From an uncultured Acidobacteriota bacterium (lineage in GTDB: Bacteria > Acidobacteriota > Terriglobia > Bryobacterales > Bryobacteraceae), in contig CADECY010000108.1 of the NCBI GenBank assembly GCA_902825945.1, positions 1-32,781 on the forward strand: a DNA stretch of 32,781 nt, written 5' to 3'. Shown here in pieces: positions 1-7,681 of the stretch (positions are counted from its first letter, which is position 1; the number at the start of each line of letters is the position of its first letter). Below the pieces are notes generated by a model that worked only from the letters and a program-made list of their open reading frames with translations, did not search any database and was not told the DNA's origin. The position numbers and the translations under genes were made by a program.

Positions 1-100
1 GAACCAGGGAGTCCGGATCCGCTTCAGCAAGGGCCTTGAACGTGCGGTCAAGGCGTGCCACTTCCTCAGTGTAGCGCCTGATCAGTGTCCGCGCCGCCAT
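1..100 (-). CDS. partial unidentified protein, N-terminus only
   Basis: An ATG at 100 on the minus strand opens a frame that runs off the window edge. It gives 33 residues starting MAARTLIRRYTEEVARLD, charged and helical in character. A GGAG lies about 10 nt upstream of the ATG, and the gene would be divergent from the receptor at 191. The visible part is too short to assign a family. The stretch RLDRTFKALAE is faintly like the start of ArsR-type regulators, but the residues after it do not continue that pattern. Treat it as a probable gene start of unknown function. Confidence 0.4.
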   Translation of the reverse strand, partial: MAARTLIRRYTEEVARLDRTFKALAEADPDSLV

Positions 101-190
101 TGTTCGAACCGGCTCCCCGAGCGGGCCTGATAAGATGTCATTCTTGTGAGGCATCCGCAATTGGGCGAATTCCCGCGACGATCCACCTAT

Positions 191-3100
191 ATGCGCCTCA
201 TCCTCATCCTTGCGTACTCGACTCTGGGTATCCTTTGCGCCCAGACAACCACCAGCACCATCACCGGGTCCCTGAAAGACTCCTCCGGAGCCGCGGTTCC
301 CAACGCGTCCCTCACGATCACCAACCTCGACTCCGGAATCGCTCTGCCCTCGCGTAGCAACGACGTGGGCCTCTATCGCGTCAGCGGACTGATTCCCGGG
401 TCGTACAAAATCGAAGTGGAGGCACAAGGCTTTCAGAGGCTTGTCCGCGGCGGCATCACCGTGCAGATCAGCCAGACGCTCCAAGTGGACTTGACGCTGC
501 AAGTCGGAGACGTTCGCCAGACGGTGGACGTCAGTTCCGCGGCGCCGGTGCTCGAGTCGCAATCGTCGAGCATCGGACAACTCGTCGAGCGCAACATGAT
601 CGACGGAATGCCGATGCCCAACCGGACCTCGACGGCGCTGCTCGCACTGATTCCCGGGGCGTCGATCCAGAACGTATCCGGTGATATTCCCATCTTCAGT
701 GTTGCGGGCGGACGCATGCGGAACCAGCAGTTCACGCTCGACGGCGGCAATCACACTAACACGGTGGGCCTCGCCGTGAATCAGAGCCAAGTCCCGCTGC
801 CGATGGATGCGATGCAGGAGTTTCGTGTCCTGTCCAACAACTACTCCGCCGAATACGGACAATCGCAAAGCGGTGTCGTGACGCTGGCGACCCGCTCCGG
901 CACGAACCACTGGCACGGCAATCTGTTCGAATACTTCCGCAACGAATCGATCGACGCCCGCAACTTCTTCGCCGCCACACGCCCGAAGTTTCGGCAGAAT
1001 CAGTTCGGCGGATCGGCGGGCGGGCCGATCCGGCGCGACCGCACCCACTTCTTCGTCACCTACGAGCGGACTCAGCAAGTGACTGGCGGAACCGCGCTGT
1101 GGACCGTGCCCACGGCGCTGCAGCGCTCCGGCGACTTCTCGCGGACCCTCAACGCGCAGGGCCAGCAGATCCTCATTCACGATCCGGCCACCACGCAGGG
1201 GACCGCGCGGCTGCCCTTTCCGAACAACGTGATTCCGGCCGCGCGCATCGATGCCGTGGCTCGAAACGCGGCGGCCTTCTGGCCGGAACCGAACGCGCCC
1301 GGCACCGTCACGGGTGCAAACAACTTCACCCTCAACACACGTCCTTCGCTCGACCGCAACATCATCGTCGGGCGCGGAGACCATCAGATCAATAGCCGGA
1401 ATCAACTGATGGTCCGCTATTTTTACGCCGGAACCTATCAGAACAATCCCGGCGTGACAAGCCGTCCCCAAGCCGATCCGCTCGCGGCAATCACCGATCA
1501 GCGGACCGACAACATCCTCGGTTCCTGGACCTGGAATCTGCGGCCGAACCTGCTGAACGACTTTCGCCTGGGACTGGTGCGGCGCGAATTCGCGAACTAC
1601 CGCTACGGCCGCGACGAAGACTTCGCGGGGAAACTCGGCTTGCGCGGCGTTTCCGGAGCGGGATTCCCGATTCTCAACATCGCGGGATTCCAGGGTCTCG
1701 GCGGCGCGCCGTTCCGCTTCTCGAATCCTCTGCTCGACTATCAGATTCAGGAATCGCTTTCCTGGTATCGCGGGCGGCACGCGGTCAAATTCGGCATGGA
1801 GACGCGGCTCGGAATCTTCAATGACGACACCGACACGTCGTCAAGCGGCAACTTCACGTTCGGACCGCAACTCACCGCGCGCCCGGGCGTCGCCGGAACC
1901 GGCAATGGCTTTGCGACATTCCTGTTGGGCGAAGTCGATTCGGCGAATACGATCCGGCCCGATCCGATCCGTTCGCGCGCATCGTATTGGGGAATGTTCG
2001 TGCAGGACGACTATCGCATCACCGATCACCTCACTCTCAACCTCGGACTCCGCTGGGAAGGCACCACGCCACGCACCGAGGACAACAACCGGATGAACGC
2101 GTTCGACACGACAGCGATCAATCCCGTATCGCGAACACCCGGCGTGATCACGTTCGCCGGCCGGAACGGCGTTCCGCGAACCGCGTTCGACATGGATTGG
2201 AACAACCTCGGTCCGCGTGTGGGGTTTGCGTGGAATGCCCGTCCGCGCACAGTCATCCGAGGCGGGGGCGGATTCATCTACGGTGCGGCGGTCAACTCGA
2301 TCGTCGGCACGGCCGCGGCGCTCGGATTCTCGACCGACCTCCGCATCACCACACCGCAGATCGGAATCGCATCGGCGATGGCGCTGCGTAACGGATTTCC
2401 CGCCGTAAATCGTGTGCCAGTCGATCAACTCGGTGCGGGCTTCGGCGCGGTGCCTCCTGGATCAGCGACTAACACCGCGGTCACTTTCTTCGAACGGCAA
2501 CGCGCGGTGCCCGTTTCCTATCAATACAACTTCGACATCCAGCACGAACTCGCCCCCAATCTACTCCTCGAAGCGAGCTACATGGGCAACCTCAGCCGCA
2601 AGTTGACGGCCCCCGACCTCGCGATCAACCAGGTCCCCCCCGCGTTGATGGGCCCGGGCAACGCGCAATCACGGCGTCCGTTCCCGCAGTTCACCAACGT
2701 GACGTTGATCAATCCCGCTCTCGGCAGTTCGACCTACCACGGCGGTTTCGTGAAGGTCGAACGCCGCTACCGGGCGGGCCTTTCCTTGCTCGCGCATTAT
2801 ACGTTCTCGCGGTTCCTCGACGACGTCGAATCGTTCAGCGAGATTGGCGACGCGGGCTCGTACATGAACTTTTACGACCGGCGTCTCGACAAGGGCCCAT
2901 CGGGTAGCGACATTCGGCACCGCGCCGTTCTGAGCGGCGTCTACGATCTGCCGTTCCTGCAAAACAAGGGATGGCTCACGCGAGTCTTCGGTGGCTGGCG
3001 CACGGGCTTGATCGGCAGCTTTCAATCCGGACCTACCTTCACCGTCTTCAGCTTCGTCAACGAGACCAACGCATTCACTCCGGGTGCCAATCGTGCGGAC

Positions 3101-3433
3101 ATTGTTGGCAATCCGCGCCTTGCCGAGAGCGAGCGGACCCTGCTGCGGTGGTTCAATACCGCCGCATTCGCCAATCCGGCGCCCTTCCGGTTCGGAACAT
3201 CGGGCCGCGGAATCATGAACGGCCCTGGACTCGTGAACATCGACAGTTCGTTCGCCAAGCGGATTCCGATTCGCGAGAACTGGCGAGCGGAACTGCGTGC
3301 GGAATTTTTCAATCTGCTCAACCAGACCAACTTCAATCTGCCCGGCCGCTCGGTGGGCGCGCCCACGTTCGGCGTGATCAACTCGGCGCGATCGGCGCGC
3401 AGCGGACAAGTCGCTTTCCGGATCGACTTCTAA
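191..3433 (+). CDS. TonB-dependent receptor-like (Oar-type) outer-membrane protein with carboxypeptidase-regulatory domain
   Basis: About 1,080 aa. The ATG at 191 is preferred over one at 146 because it starts directly on a Sec signal peptide (MRLILILAYSTLGILCAQ); I see no clear ribosome site for either. Residues ~21-105 form a CarboxypepD_reg-like beta-sandwich (TGSLKDSSGAAVPNASL through YRVSGLIPGSYKIEVEAQGF). A plug-like region follows (~120-255, with FTLDGG and MDAMQEFRV), then a long beta-barrel ending in an aromatic residue (AFRIDF), as BAM substrates do. Family knowledge: such Oar-like proteins are numerous in Acidobacteriota and are thought to import or bind large substrates. A sulfatase begins 1 nt after its stop, which suggests a sulfated substrate. 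No SusD partner is present. Confidence 0.9.
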   Translation: MRLILILAYSTLGILCAQTTTSTITGSLKDSSGAAVPNASLTITNLDSGIALPSRSNDVGLYRVSGLIPGSYKIEVEAQGFQRLVRGGITVQISQTLQVDLTLQVGDVRQTVDVSSAAPVLESQSSSIGQLVERNMIDGMPMPNRTSTALLALIPGASIQNVSGDIPIFSVAGGRMRNQQFTLDGGNHTNTVGLAVNQSQVPLPMDAMQEFRVLSNNYSAEYGQSQSGVVTLATRSGTNHWHGNLFEYFRNESIDARNFFAATRPKFRQNQFGGSAGGPIRRDRTHFFVTYERTQQVTGGTALWTVPTALQRSGDFSRTLNAQGQQILIHDPATTQGTARLPFPNNVIPAARIDAVARNAAAFWPEPNAPGTVTGANNFTLNTRPSLDRNIIVGRGDHQINSRNQLMVRYFYAGTYQNNPGVTSRPQADPLAAITDQRTDNILGSWTWNLRPNLLNDFRLGLVRREFANYRYGRDEDFAGKLGLRGVSGAGFPILNIAGFQGLGGAPFRFSNPLLDYQIQESLSWYRGRHAVKFGMETRLGIFNDDTDTSSSGNFTFGPQLTARPGVAGTGNGFATFLLGEVDSANTIRPDPIRSRASYWGMFVQDDYRITDHLTLNLGLRWEGTTPRTEDNNRMNAFDTTAINPVSRTPGVITFAGRNGVPRTAFDMDWNNLGPRVGFAWNARPRTVIRGGGGFIYGAAVNSIVGTAAALGFSTDLRITTPQIGIASAMALRNGFPAVNRVPVDQLGAGFGAVPPGSATNTAVTFFERQRAVPVSYQYNFDIQHELAPNLLLEASYMGNLSRKLTAPDLAINQVPPALMGPGNAQSRRPFPQFTNVTLINPALGSSTYHGGFVKVERRYRAGLSLLAHYTFSRFLDDVESFSEIGDAGSYMNFYDRRLDKGPSGSDIRHRAVLSGVYDLPFLQNKGWLTRVFGGWRTGLIGSFQSGPTFTVFSFVNETNAFTPGANRADIVGNPRLAESERTLLRWFNTAAFANPAPFRFGTSGRGIMNGPGLVNIDSSFAKRIPIRENWRAELRAEFFNLLNQTNFNLPGRSVGAPTFGVINSARSARSGQVAFRIDF

Positions 3434-3434
3434 C

Positions 3435-4970
3435 ATGAGCACCGAACTTTCCCGGCGCCAATTCGGCACGGCCATGGCCGCGGGCGGCGCAACGCCGCCG
3501 CAACGGCGCCCGAACCTCGTATTCGTGTTCAGCGACCAGCAGTCCTACGACATGCTCGGCTCCTCGGGCAACCGGCAGATCGTGACTCCGGAACTCGACG
3601 CGTTTGCCCGGGATTCCGTGCGGTTCCGCCACTGTGTGGCGAACTCGCCATTGTGCACGCCCTATCGCGGGATCCTTCTCTCGGGTCAGCATCCGTTGCG
3701 GAACGGAGCGGTCGAGAACGATATCCGCATGCTGCCAGGACGAGGCAAGTACTTCGGCGAAGTTCTGCGTGACGCTGGCTATCGCACCGGATACATCGGA
3801 AAGTGGCATCTGTACGGCGGCAACCGCGTACGCCCGATTCCGGCCGGCGAGTATCGCTACGGATTCGAAGGTACGTTCCTGTCGAACAACTGCACGGTCG
3901 TGTTCGACGAGAACCGTGCCTACTATTGGAACGAGAAGGGCGAGCGCCAACGCTACGGCGATTGGGAACCGTACGCGCAGACCAGGCAGGCCGAAGATTT
4001 CCTCGACCGCCAGGGAAGCGACCCATTCGCGATGTTTCTCTCGTGGCATCCGCCGCACAACTGGGCGCCCGTCAAGCCCCCCGCGAAGGGTCCCGAGGAT
4101 GGCTATGGCGCGCCGGAAGAGATGCTGCGCCTTTACGATGCGGAAGGGATTCGCGTGCGCGGCAACTGCGAAAACACCGCCTCGCATCGCCGCGTCTATT
4201 GCGGGCACATGGCGATGTGTTCGAGTCTCGATCATGCCTTCGGACGGCTGATGAAGAAGCTCGCGGCCAAAGGACTGGCGGAAAACACGATCGTCGTTTA
4301 CACGTCGGACCATGGCGACACCCTGCTCTCCCACGGATTCCGCCACAACAAAATGCGGCCGGAGGCCGAGTCGATTCGCGTTCCGCTGCTGGTGCGCTAT
4401 CCGGGCGCACTGCGTCCGCGGACGAGCGATCTTCTGGTGGGAACGCTCGACCTGATGCCGACCTTGCTTGGCTTGATGGGCCTGGGCGTACCAGAGACTT
4501 GCGAAGGACAGAATTTGGCGAATGCGATCCACCGCGGCGCCGACAACACTGTCGAGTCCGTGCCGTTGTTCCTGCTGAATCTCGATTGGCGCGGCGTCTA
4601 CACCCGGCGGCACACCTACGCGTTCGACACGAGCAAGCCAGGCGGCGATGCGCTGTATCGCGATTCCTTCTTCCGTCACCCGGAGAACGTGCGGTGGAAC
4701 TGCCTCTACGACCGCGAGCGCGACCGTTGGGAGCTTCGCAACCTGTACGGCGATGCGGGCGCTGCGCGCGTTCAGCGGCGTTTGCACGAACAGTCGCTCA
4801 CGTGGATGAAGAAATTCAGCGACGCGGGGCTGCCGCATGACACGTTGTTGCGAGCGGCGATGAGTCCGGAGGATCTCGAGCTGCGCAAGCAGGGGACCTT
4901 CTTCCAGCAACGCAGCGGGATTCTGCGAGGCCAGCCCTCGGCGCTGCTGGCGCAAGCGGGTGGAGCTTAG
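3435..4970 (+). CDS. sulfatase (formylglycine-dependent, Tat-exported)
   Basis: 511 aa. It hydrolyses sulfate esters; the substrate is unknown. The N-terminus SRRQFGTAMAAGG is a twin-arginine signal, followed by the sulfatase start PNLVFVFSDQQ. The formylglycine signature CTPYRG is present, with Cys74 as the residue to be oxidised and Arg78 in the CxPxR motif. YTSDHGD near residues 289-295 supplies the metal-binding Asp/His. The C-terminal third resembles the usual second domain. The start lies 1 nt after the receptor stop, so the two are almost certainly co-transcribed and perhaps translationally coupled. Cys-type sulfatases need an FGE or anSME maturase, and none is encoded in this window. 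The identification is firm; the substrate (glycan sulfate) is inferred from the receptor. Confidence 0.92.
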   Translation: MSTELSRRQFGTAMAAGGATPPQRRPNLVFVFSDQQSYDMLGSSGNRQIVTPELDAFARDSVRFRHCVANSPLCTPYRGILLSGQHPLRNGAVENDIRMLPGRGKYFGEVLRDAGYRTGYIGKWHLYGGNRVRPIPAGEYRYGFEGTFLSNNCTVVFDENRAYYWNEKGERQRYGDWEPYAQTRQAEDFLDRQGSDPFAMFLSWHPPHNWAPVKPPAKGPEDGYGAPEEMLRLYDAEGIRVRGNCENTASHRRVYCGHMAMCSSLDHAFGRLMKKLAAKGLAENTIVVYTSDHGDTLLSHGFRHNKMRPEAESIRVPLLVRYPGALRPRTSDLLVGTLDLMPTLLGLMGLGVPETCEGQNLANAIHRGADNTVESVPLFLLNLDWRGVYTRRHTYAFDTSKPGGDALYRDSFFRHPENVRWNCLYDRERDRWELRNLYGDAGAARVQRRLHEQSLTWMKKFSDAGLPHDTLLRAAMSPEDLELRKQGTFFQQRSGILRGQPSALLAQAGGA

Positions 4971-4975
4971 GCGGT

Positions 4976-5167
4976 TCAGTCCGGGTCGAAGATGTCTTCG
5001 ATCTTCAACGAGAACAGGCGCGCGATCTTGAAGGCAAGCGGCAAACCTGGATCGTAGCGTCCCGTTTCGATCGCGTTTACCGTCTGACGAGAGACACCGA
5101 GACGGTCCGCGAGATCGGCCTGCGAGAGTTGCTGGTCGGCCCGAAGCACGCGGAGGCGGTTCGTCAC
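4976..5167 (-). CDS. small XRE/Cro-CI-type helix-turn-helix regulator
   Basis: 63 aa, with a GTG start at 5167 chosen because GGAGG lies 5 nt upstream (5177-5173) and the codon overlaps the upstream gene's stop (GTGA, 4 nt). Almost the whole protein is one HTH_3 domain: LSQADLADRLGVSRQTVNAIETGRYDP, then LAFKIARLFSLKIEDIF. This is the compact form often found next to a small membrane protein in Firmicutes and Acidobacteria. It probably represses its own operon by binding the palindrome at 5602-5647 (inference). A longer reading of this frame to 5422 overlaps the membrane gene and has no family similarity, so I rejected it. Confidence 0.88.
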   Translation of the reverse strand: MTNRLRVLRADQQLSQADLADRLGVSRQTVNAIETGRYDPGLPLAFKIARLFSLKIEDIFDPD

Positions 5168-5607
5168 TGGAACCTCCGCGTCAGTTCGTAGAGCCGCCAG
5201 CCGCGGAGCGGTTCGAGGAGGATCAGCCAGCCTGGAAATACCCGCCAGCCCAGCACGGCATGGACGCCCGCGAGAGTCATGGCGAGAGCCATGCCCACGA
5301 TGTACGTCCATGCCGCAGCCTCGACTTGAAGGCGCCGTTCCAGTTCGTCGAGAGAAGAGACGTAGCGCCACCACTCCCACGAAATGTAGCTGAACGCCAA
5401 GCCGGTGGCGGGCCAAAACCATGAGTGATACTGCCGCGGAACCCAGACCGCGGAGAATTGAACCAGCACCAGCAGAAGAAGAGCCATGCCCGAACGTTGG
5501 TGGTAGCGGCGGCCAGCCACTGAAGTCTTTCCGAAGGTCCCAAAAAGCAGGATCGTTCCGTACGGCCTGGCGGCCTTGGGTTCGTTTGATGAGATTGTGG
5601 ATGTCAA
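5164..5607 (-). CDS. small multi-pass membrane protein of unknown function
   Basis: 147 aa from a TTG start at 5607. GAGG stands 10 nt upstream (5621-5618), though it would sit at the very 5' end of the predicted transcript. A shorter alternative starts at the ATG at 5487 (Met41), just before the first membrane segment, but it lacks a visible ribosome site. Hydrophobic segments lie at about residues 41-57, 65-80, 100-118 and 120-133, with a charged stretch (SSLDELERRLQ) between. It ends inside the start codon of the XRE regulator gene. I do not recognise the family. The pairing suggests a regulator/membrane-protein unit. Confidence 0.65.
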   Translation of the reverse strand: MTSTISSNEPKAARPYGTILLFGTFGKTSVAGRRYHQRSGMALLLLVLVQFSAVWVPRQYHSWFWPATGLAFSYISWEWWRYVSSLDELERRLQVEAAAWTYIVGMALAMTLAGVHAVLGWRVFPGWLILLEPLRGWRLYELTRRFQ

Positions 5608-5647
5608 GGATGCTTTACCTCAACTCGATAGTAAAGCATGCTTGTCA
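5602..5647. promoter_or_regulatory. large inverted repeat, candidate operator for the XRE regulator
   Basis: Arms TGTCAAGGATGCTTTAC (5602-5618) and GTAAAGCATGCTTGTCA (5631-5647) are complementary at 15 of 17 positions. The inner 9 bp are perfect and the spacer is 12 nt. The element covers the -10 box, the predicted start of transcription and the TTG start codon at 5607-5605, where an autoregulatory repressor would be expected to bind. It could alternatively act as a hairpin in the short leader. Confidence 0.6.
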
Positions 5648-5656
5648 TCGCGTCAA
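5628..5656 (-). promoter_or_regulatory. sigma70-like promoter of the membrane protein/XRE operon
   Basis: On the minus strand, TTGACG (5656-5651) and TACTAT (5633-5628) are separated by exactly 17 nt. The predicted transcription start is near 5621. The -10 box lies inside the palindrome at 5602-5647, so a bound repressor would block polymerase. Prediction from sequence only. Confidence 0.55.
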
Positions 5657-5692
5657 GTTCATTTTACATCCTGTCGTGAGAAAATCGTGCCA

Positions 5693-7066
5693 ATGGTTTT
5701 CGCCTTCGTATTGCTCGCCGCCGCCGTTCCCGATTGGTCCGCGCTAGAACCCGAGATTCTGCGGCACTTCCGGGCGTTGGTCCAGTTCGACACCTCCGAT
5801 CCGCCTGGCAACGAAGCTCCGGCCGCCAACTATCTGCAGCGGGTGCTCGAAGCCGAAGGGATTCCGGTGACCGTCATCGCGACCGACCCGAAGCGTCCCA
5901 ACGTGATCGCGCGGCTGAAAGGCAGCGGCGCGAAAAGGCCTCTCTTGCTGATGGCGCATACCGACGTTGTCGGCGTGCAGCCGGAAAAGTGGAAGTTCCC
6001 GCCATTCTCGGCGACCGTGGACGGCGGCTTCGTCTACGGCCGCGGAACCGTCGATGACAAGGACAACGTCGCGGCATCCTTGATGACGATGATCCTGCTG
6101 AAGCGGCTGAAGGTTTCTCTCGACCGCGATGTCATCTTCCTTGCCGAAGCGGGTGAAGAGGGCAGCATGCAGTACGGCATCGCGCACCTGGTGGAGAAGC
6201 ATTGGCCGCTGATCGATGCCGAGTACTGTTTGGCGGAAGGCGGCGGTGTTCGCAAGCGCAACGGGCGTGCGGAACGAATGCTGGTTGGGACGACCGAGAA
6301 GAATCCGACCGCGGTAAAGCTGATCGCGCGCGGAACCGCGGGCCACGGATCGGCGCCGTTGCCCGACAATGCACTCGAACGATTGGCGGGCGCGATCGCC
6401 AGGGTTTCGGCCTGGCGGATTCCGATGAAGCTCAACGACACGACCCGCACCTACTTCGAGAAACTGGCCACCATCAGCACACCCGCGCAGGCGGCGCGGT
6501 ACAACGGGCTGCTCGACCCGGCCAAGAGCCCCGCGATTCTCGAGTACCTGCGGATCAACGAACCGCTTCACTACTCGATGCTGCACACCTCGATCGCAGC
6601 CACGATGATGCAAGGCGGCTATCGCGTGAACATCATTCCGTCACAGGCGGAAGCGGTGCTCGACGTCCGGACGATGCCCGGCGAAAGCGTCGGTGTCTTC
6701 CTGGCGGAACTGCGCAAAGTGGTGAACGACCCTTCGGTCGAAGTAATCCATACGCCCCGGCGCGATGTGGCGATCGGAGAGCCTTCACGCTTCGACACTC
6801 CTCTCTACCGGATCCTCGAGGAGGCACAGAAGCGCGTTTACCCCGGCGCGGTGACCATGCCAGTCATGTCGACCGGCGGATCGGACAAGGCGTACCTGCA
6901 GGCCCGTGGAATGCAGTGCTACGGGATCGGTCCGGCCAGCGACGATGAGGATGGCCCGAAAGGCTTCGGCGCGCACAGCGATCAGGAACGGTTATCGGTG
7001 GAGGAATTGTACCGGTTCGTTCGATTCAACTGGGATGTAGTGGTTTCGCTCACCAGCCGCCAGTGA
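5693..7066 (+). CDS. M20-family metallopeptidase (secreted)
   Basis: 457 aa from the ATG at 5693, chosen because it opens a short signal peptide (MVFAFVLLAAAVPDWSA) and avoids running through the divergent promoter; an open frame continues up to 5576. Two-zinc peptidase core in family order: HTDVVG (His89, Asp91), GRGTVDDKD (bridging Asp121 or 122), EAGEEG (Glu155/156, catalytic base and zinc ligand), a dimerisation lid domain in the middle, and GFGAHSDQE near the end with the last His ligand. The usual M20 substrates are dipeptides, carnosine-like compounds or acylated amino acids; this one is unassigned. Its last 17 nt overlap the convergent Uma2 gene. Confidence 0.9.
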   Translation: MVFAFVLLAAAVPDWSALEPEILRHFRALVQFDTSDPPGNEAPAANYLQRVLEAEGIPVTVIATDPKRPNVIARLKGSGAKRPLLLMAHTDVVGVQPEKWKFPPFSATVDGGFVYGRGTVDDKDNVAASLMTMILLKRLKVSLDRDVIFLAEAGEEGSMQYGIAHLVEKHWPLIDAEYCLAEGGGVRKRNGRAERMLVGTTEKNPTAVKLIARGTAGHGSAPLPDNALERLAGAIARVSAWRIPMKLNDTTRTYFEKLATISTPAQAARYNGLLDPAKSPAILEYLRINEPLHYSMLHTSIAATMMQGGYRVNIIPSQAEAVLDVRTMPGESVGVFLAELRKVVNDPSVEVIHTPRRDVAIGEPSRFDTPLYRILEEAQKRVYPGAVTMPVMSTGGSDKAYLQARGMQCYGIGPASDDEDGPKGFGAHSDQERLSVEELYRFVRFNWDVVVSLTSRQ

Positions 7067-7628
7067 GTTCGATTCCCGCGTAGATGTCGCCGGTACGGAG
7101 CGTCACACCGATGCTCTCGAGCGACATAGCCGACTCTTCGCCGTCGAAGACGCTGGCCGTCCATGTGCCGTCTGGCTGAAGGCGGAACACTTCCACGCGT
7201 GGGCGAGTTTGCCACGCGAGCACGTGCTCGCGCAGCGACGGGATTCTCTTGTAGTGTTCGAACTTCTCTCCGCGGTCATAGGCCTGCGTGCTTTCCGACA
7301 GGACCTCTACGATTACGGTGGGATTCTCGAGACAATCGCGGCGGCCGAGACCGAACTGTGGAGCACCGCAAACGACACTGCCATCAGGATAGGTTTGCAG
7401 CCCAGTGGCCGCAACCCGAATCCGAAAATCGGAATCCAGGACGCGGCAGCGCTGACGGTTTACCCCCGCTCGCAACAACGACAAAATGGCAAGCTTGATT
7501 TCGCTGTGCGGCATGGTTCCGCCCGCCATCGCGAAGATCTCGCCATTGAAGTATTCGCTCTTGTACGGCGCCTTCAACTCGAGGTCGGCATACTCGATCT
7601 CGGTGTAGCGCGTGACTGGTGTTGGCAT
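7050..7628 (-). CDS. Uma2-family putative endonuclease (DUF820)
   Basis: 192 aa. The ATG at 7628 (MPTPVTRYTEIEY) is preferred over an upstream frame that only adds low-complexity residues. Family features: YFNGEIFAMAGGT, then HSEIKLAIL, the PD-(D/E)xK-like core with DSDFRIRV, YPDGSVVCG and PTVIVEVLSEST, and a Tyr/Lys tail (GEKFEHYKRIPSL). Uma2 proteins are abundant in cyanobacteria and Acidobacteria; their structure is restriction-nuclease-like but their role is unknown. The gene stands alone and overlaps the peptidase 3' end by 17 nt on the opposite strand. A 7-bp hairpin abuts its start codon. Confidence 0.9.
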   Translation of the reverse strand: MPTPVTRYTEIEYADLELKAPYKSEYFNGEIFAMAGGTMPHSEIKLAILSLLRAGVNRQRCRVLDSDFRIRVAATGLQTYPDGSVVCGAPQFGLGRRDCLENPTVIVEVLSESTQAYDRGEKFEHYKRIPSLREHVLAWQTRPRVEVFRLQPDGTWTASVFDGEESAMSLESIGVTLRTGDIYAGIELTGGW

Positions 7629-7645
7629 CGAACCGTCTGGTTCGA
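7628..7645. repeat. short inverted repeat at the Uma2 start
   Basis: TCGAACC (7628-7634) and GGTTCGA (7639-7645) form a perfect 7-bp hairpin with a 4-nt loop. It starts at the first base of the Uma2 start codon and lies upstream of the divergent hydrolase. It may be an operator or a translation-modulating hairpin; the role is unknown. Confidence 0.4.
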
Positions 7646-7681
7646 GCCTACCACCTCTGGCGGGCTGATATCGTGACAAAG

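Noticed and set aside
100..136. Promoter for receptor 1 (TTGTTC with TAAGAT)
   Set aside because: The spacing is about 25 nt and no better -35 box is present.
3378..4955. Minus-strand open frame (525 codons) opposite the sulfatase
   Set aside because: Low-complexity composition and full overlap with a clear sulfatase; no plausible start site or family.
7628..7650. GGTTCGAGCC resembling a tRNA T-arm
   Set aside because: No matching T-stem, acceptor stem or anticodon arm can be built around it; it is explained by the 7-bp inverted repeat.
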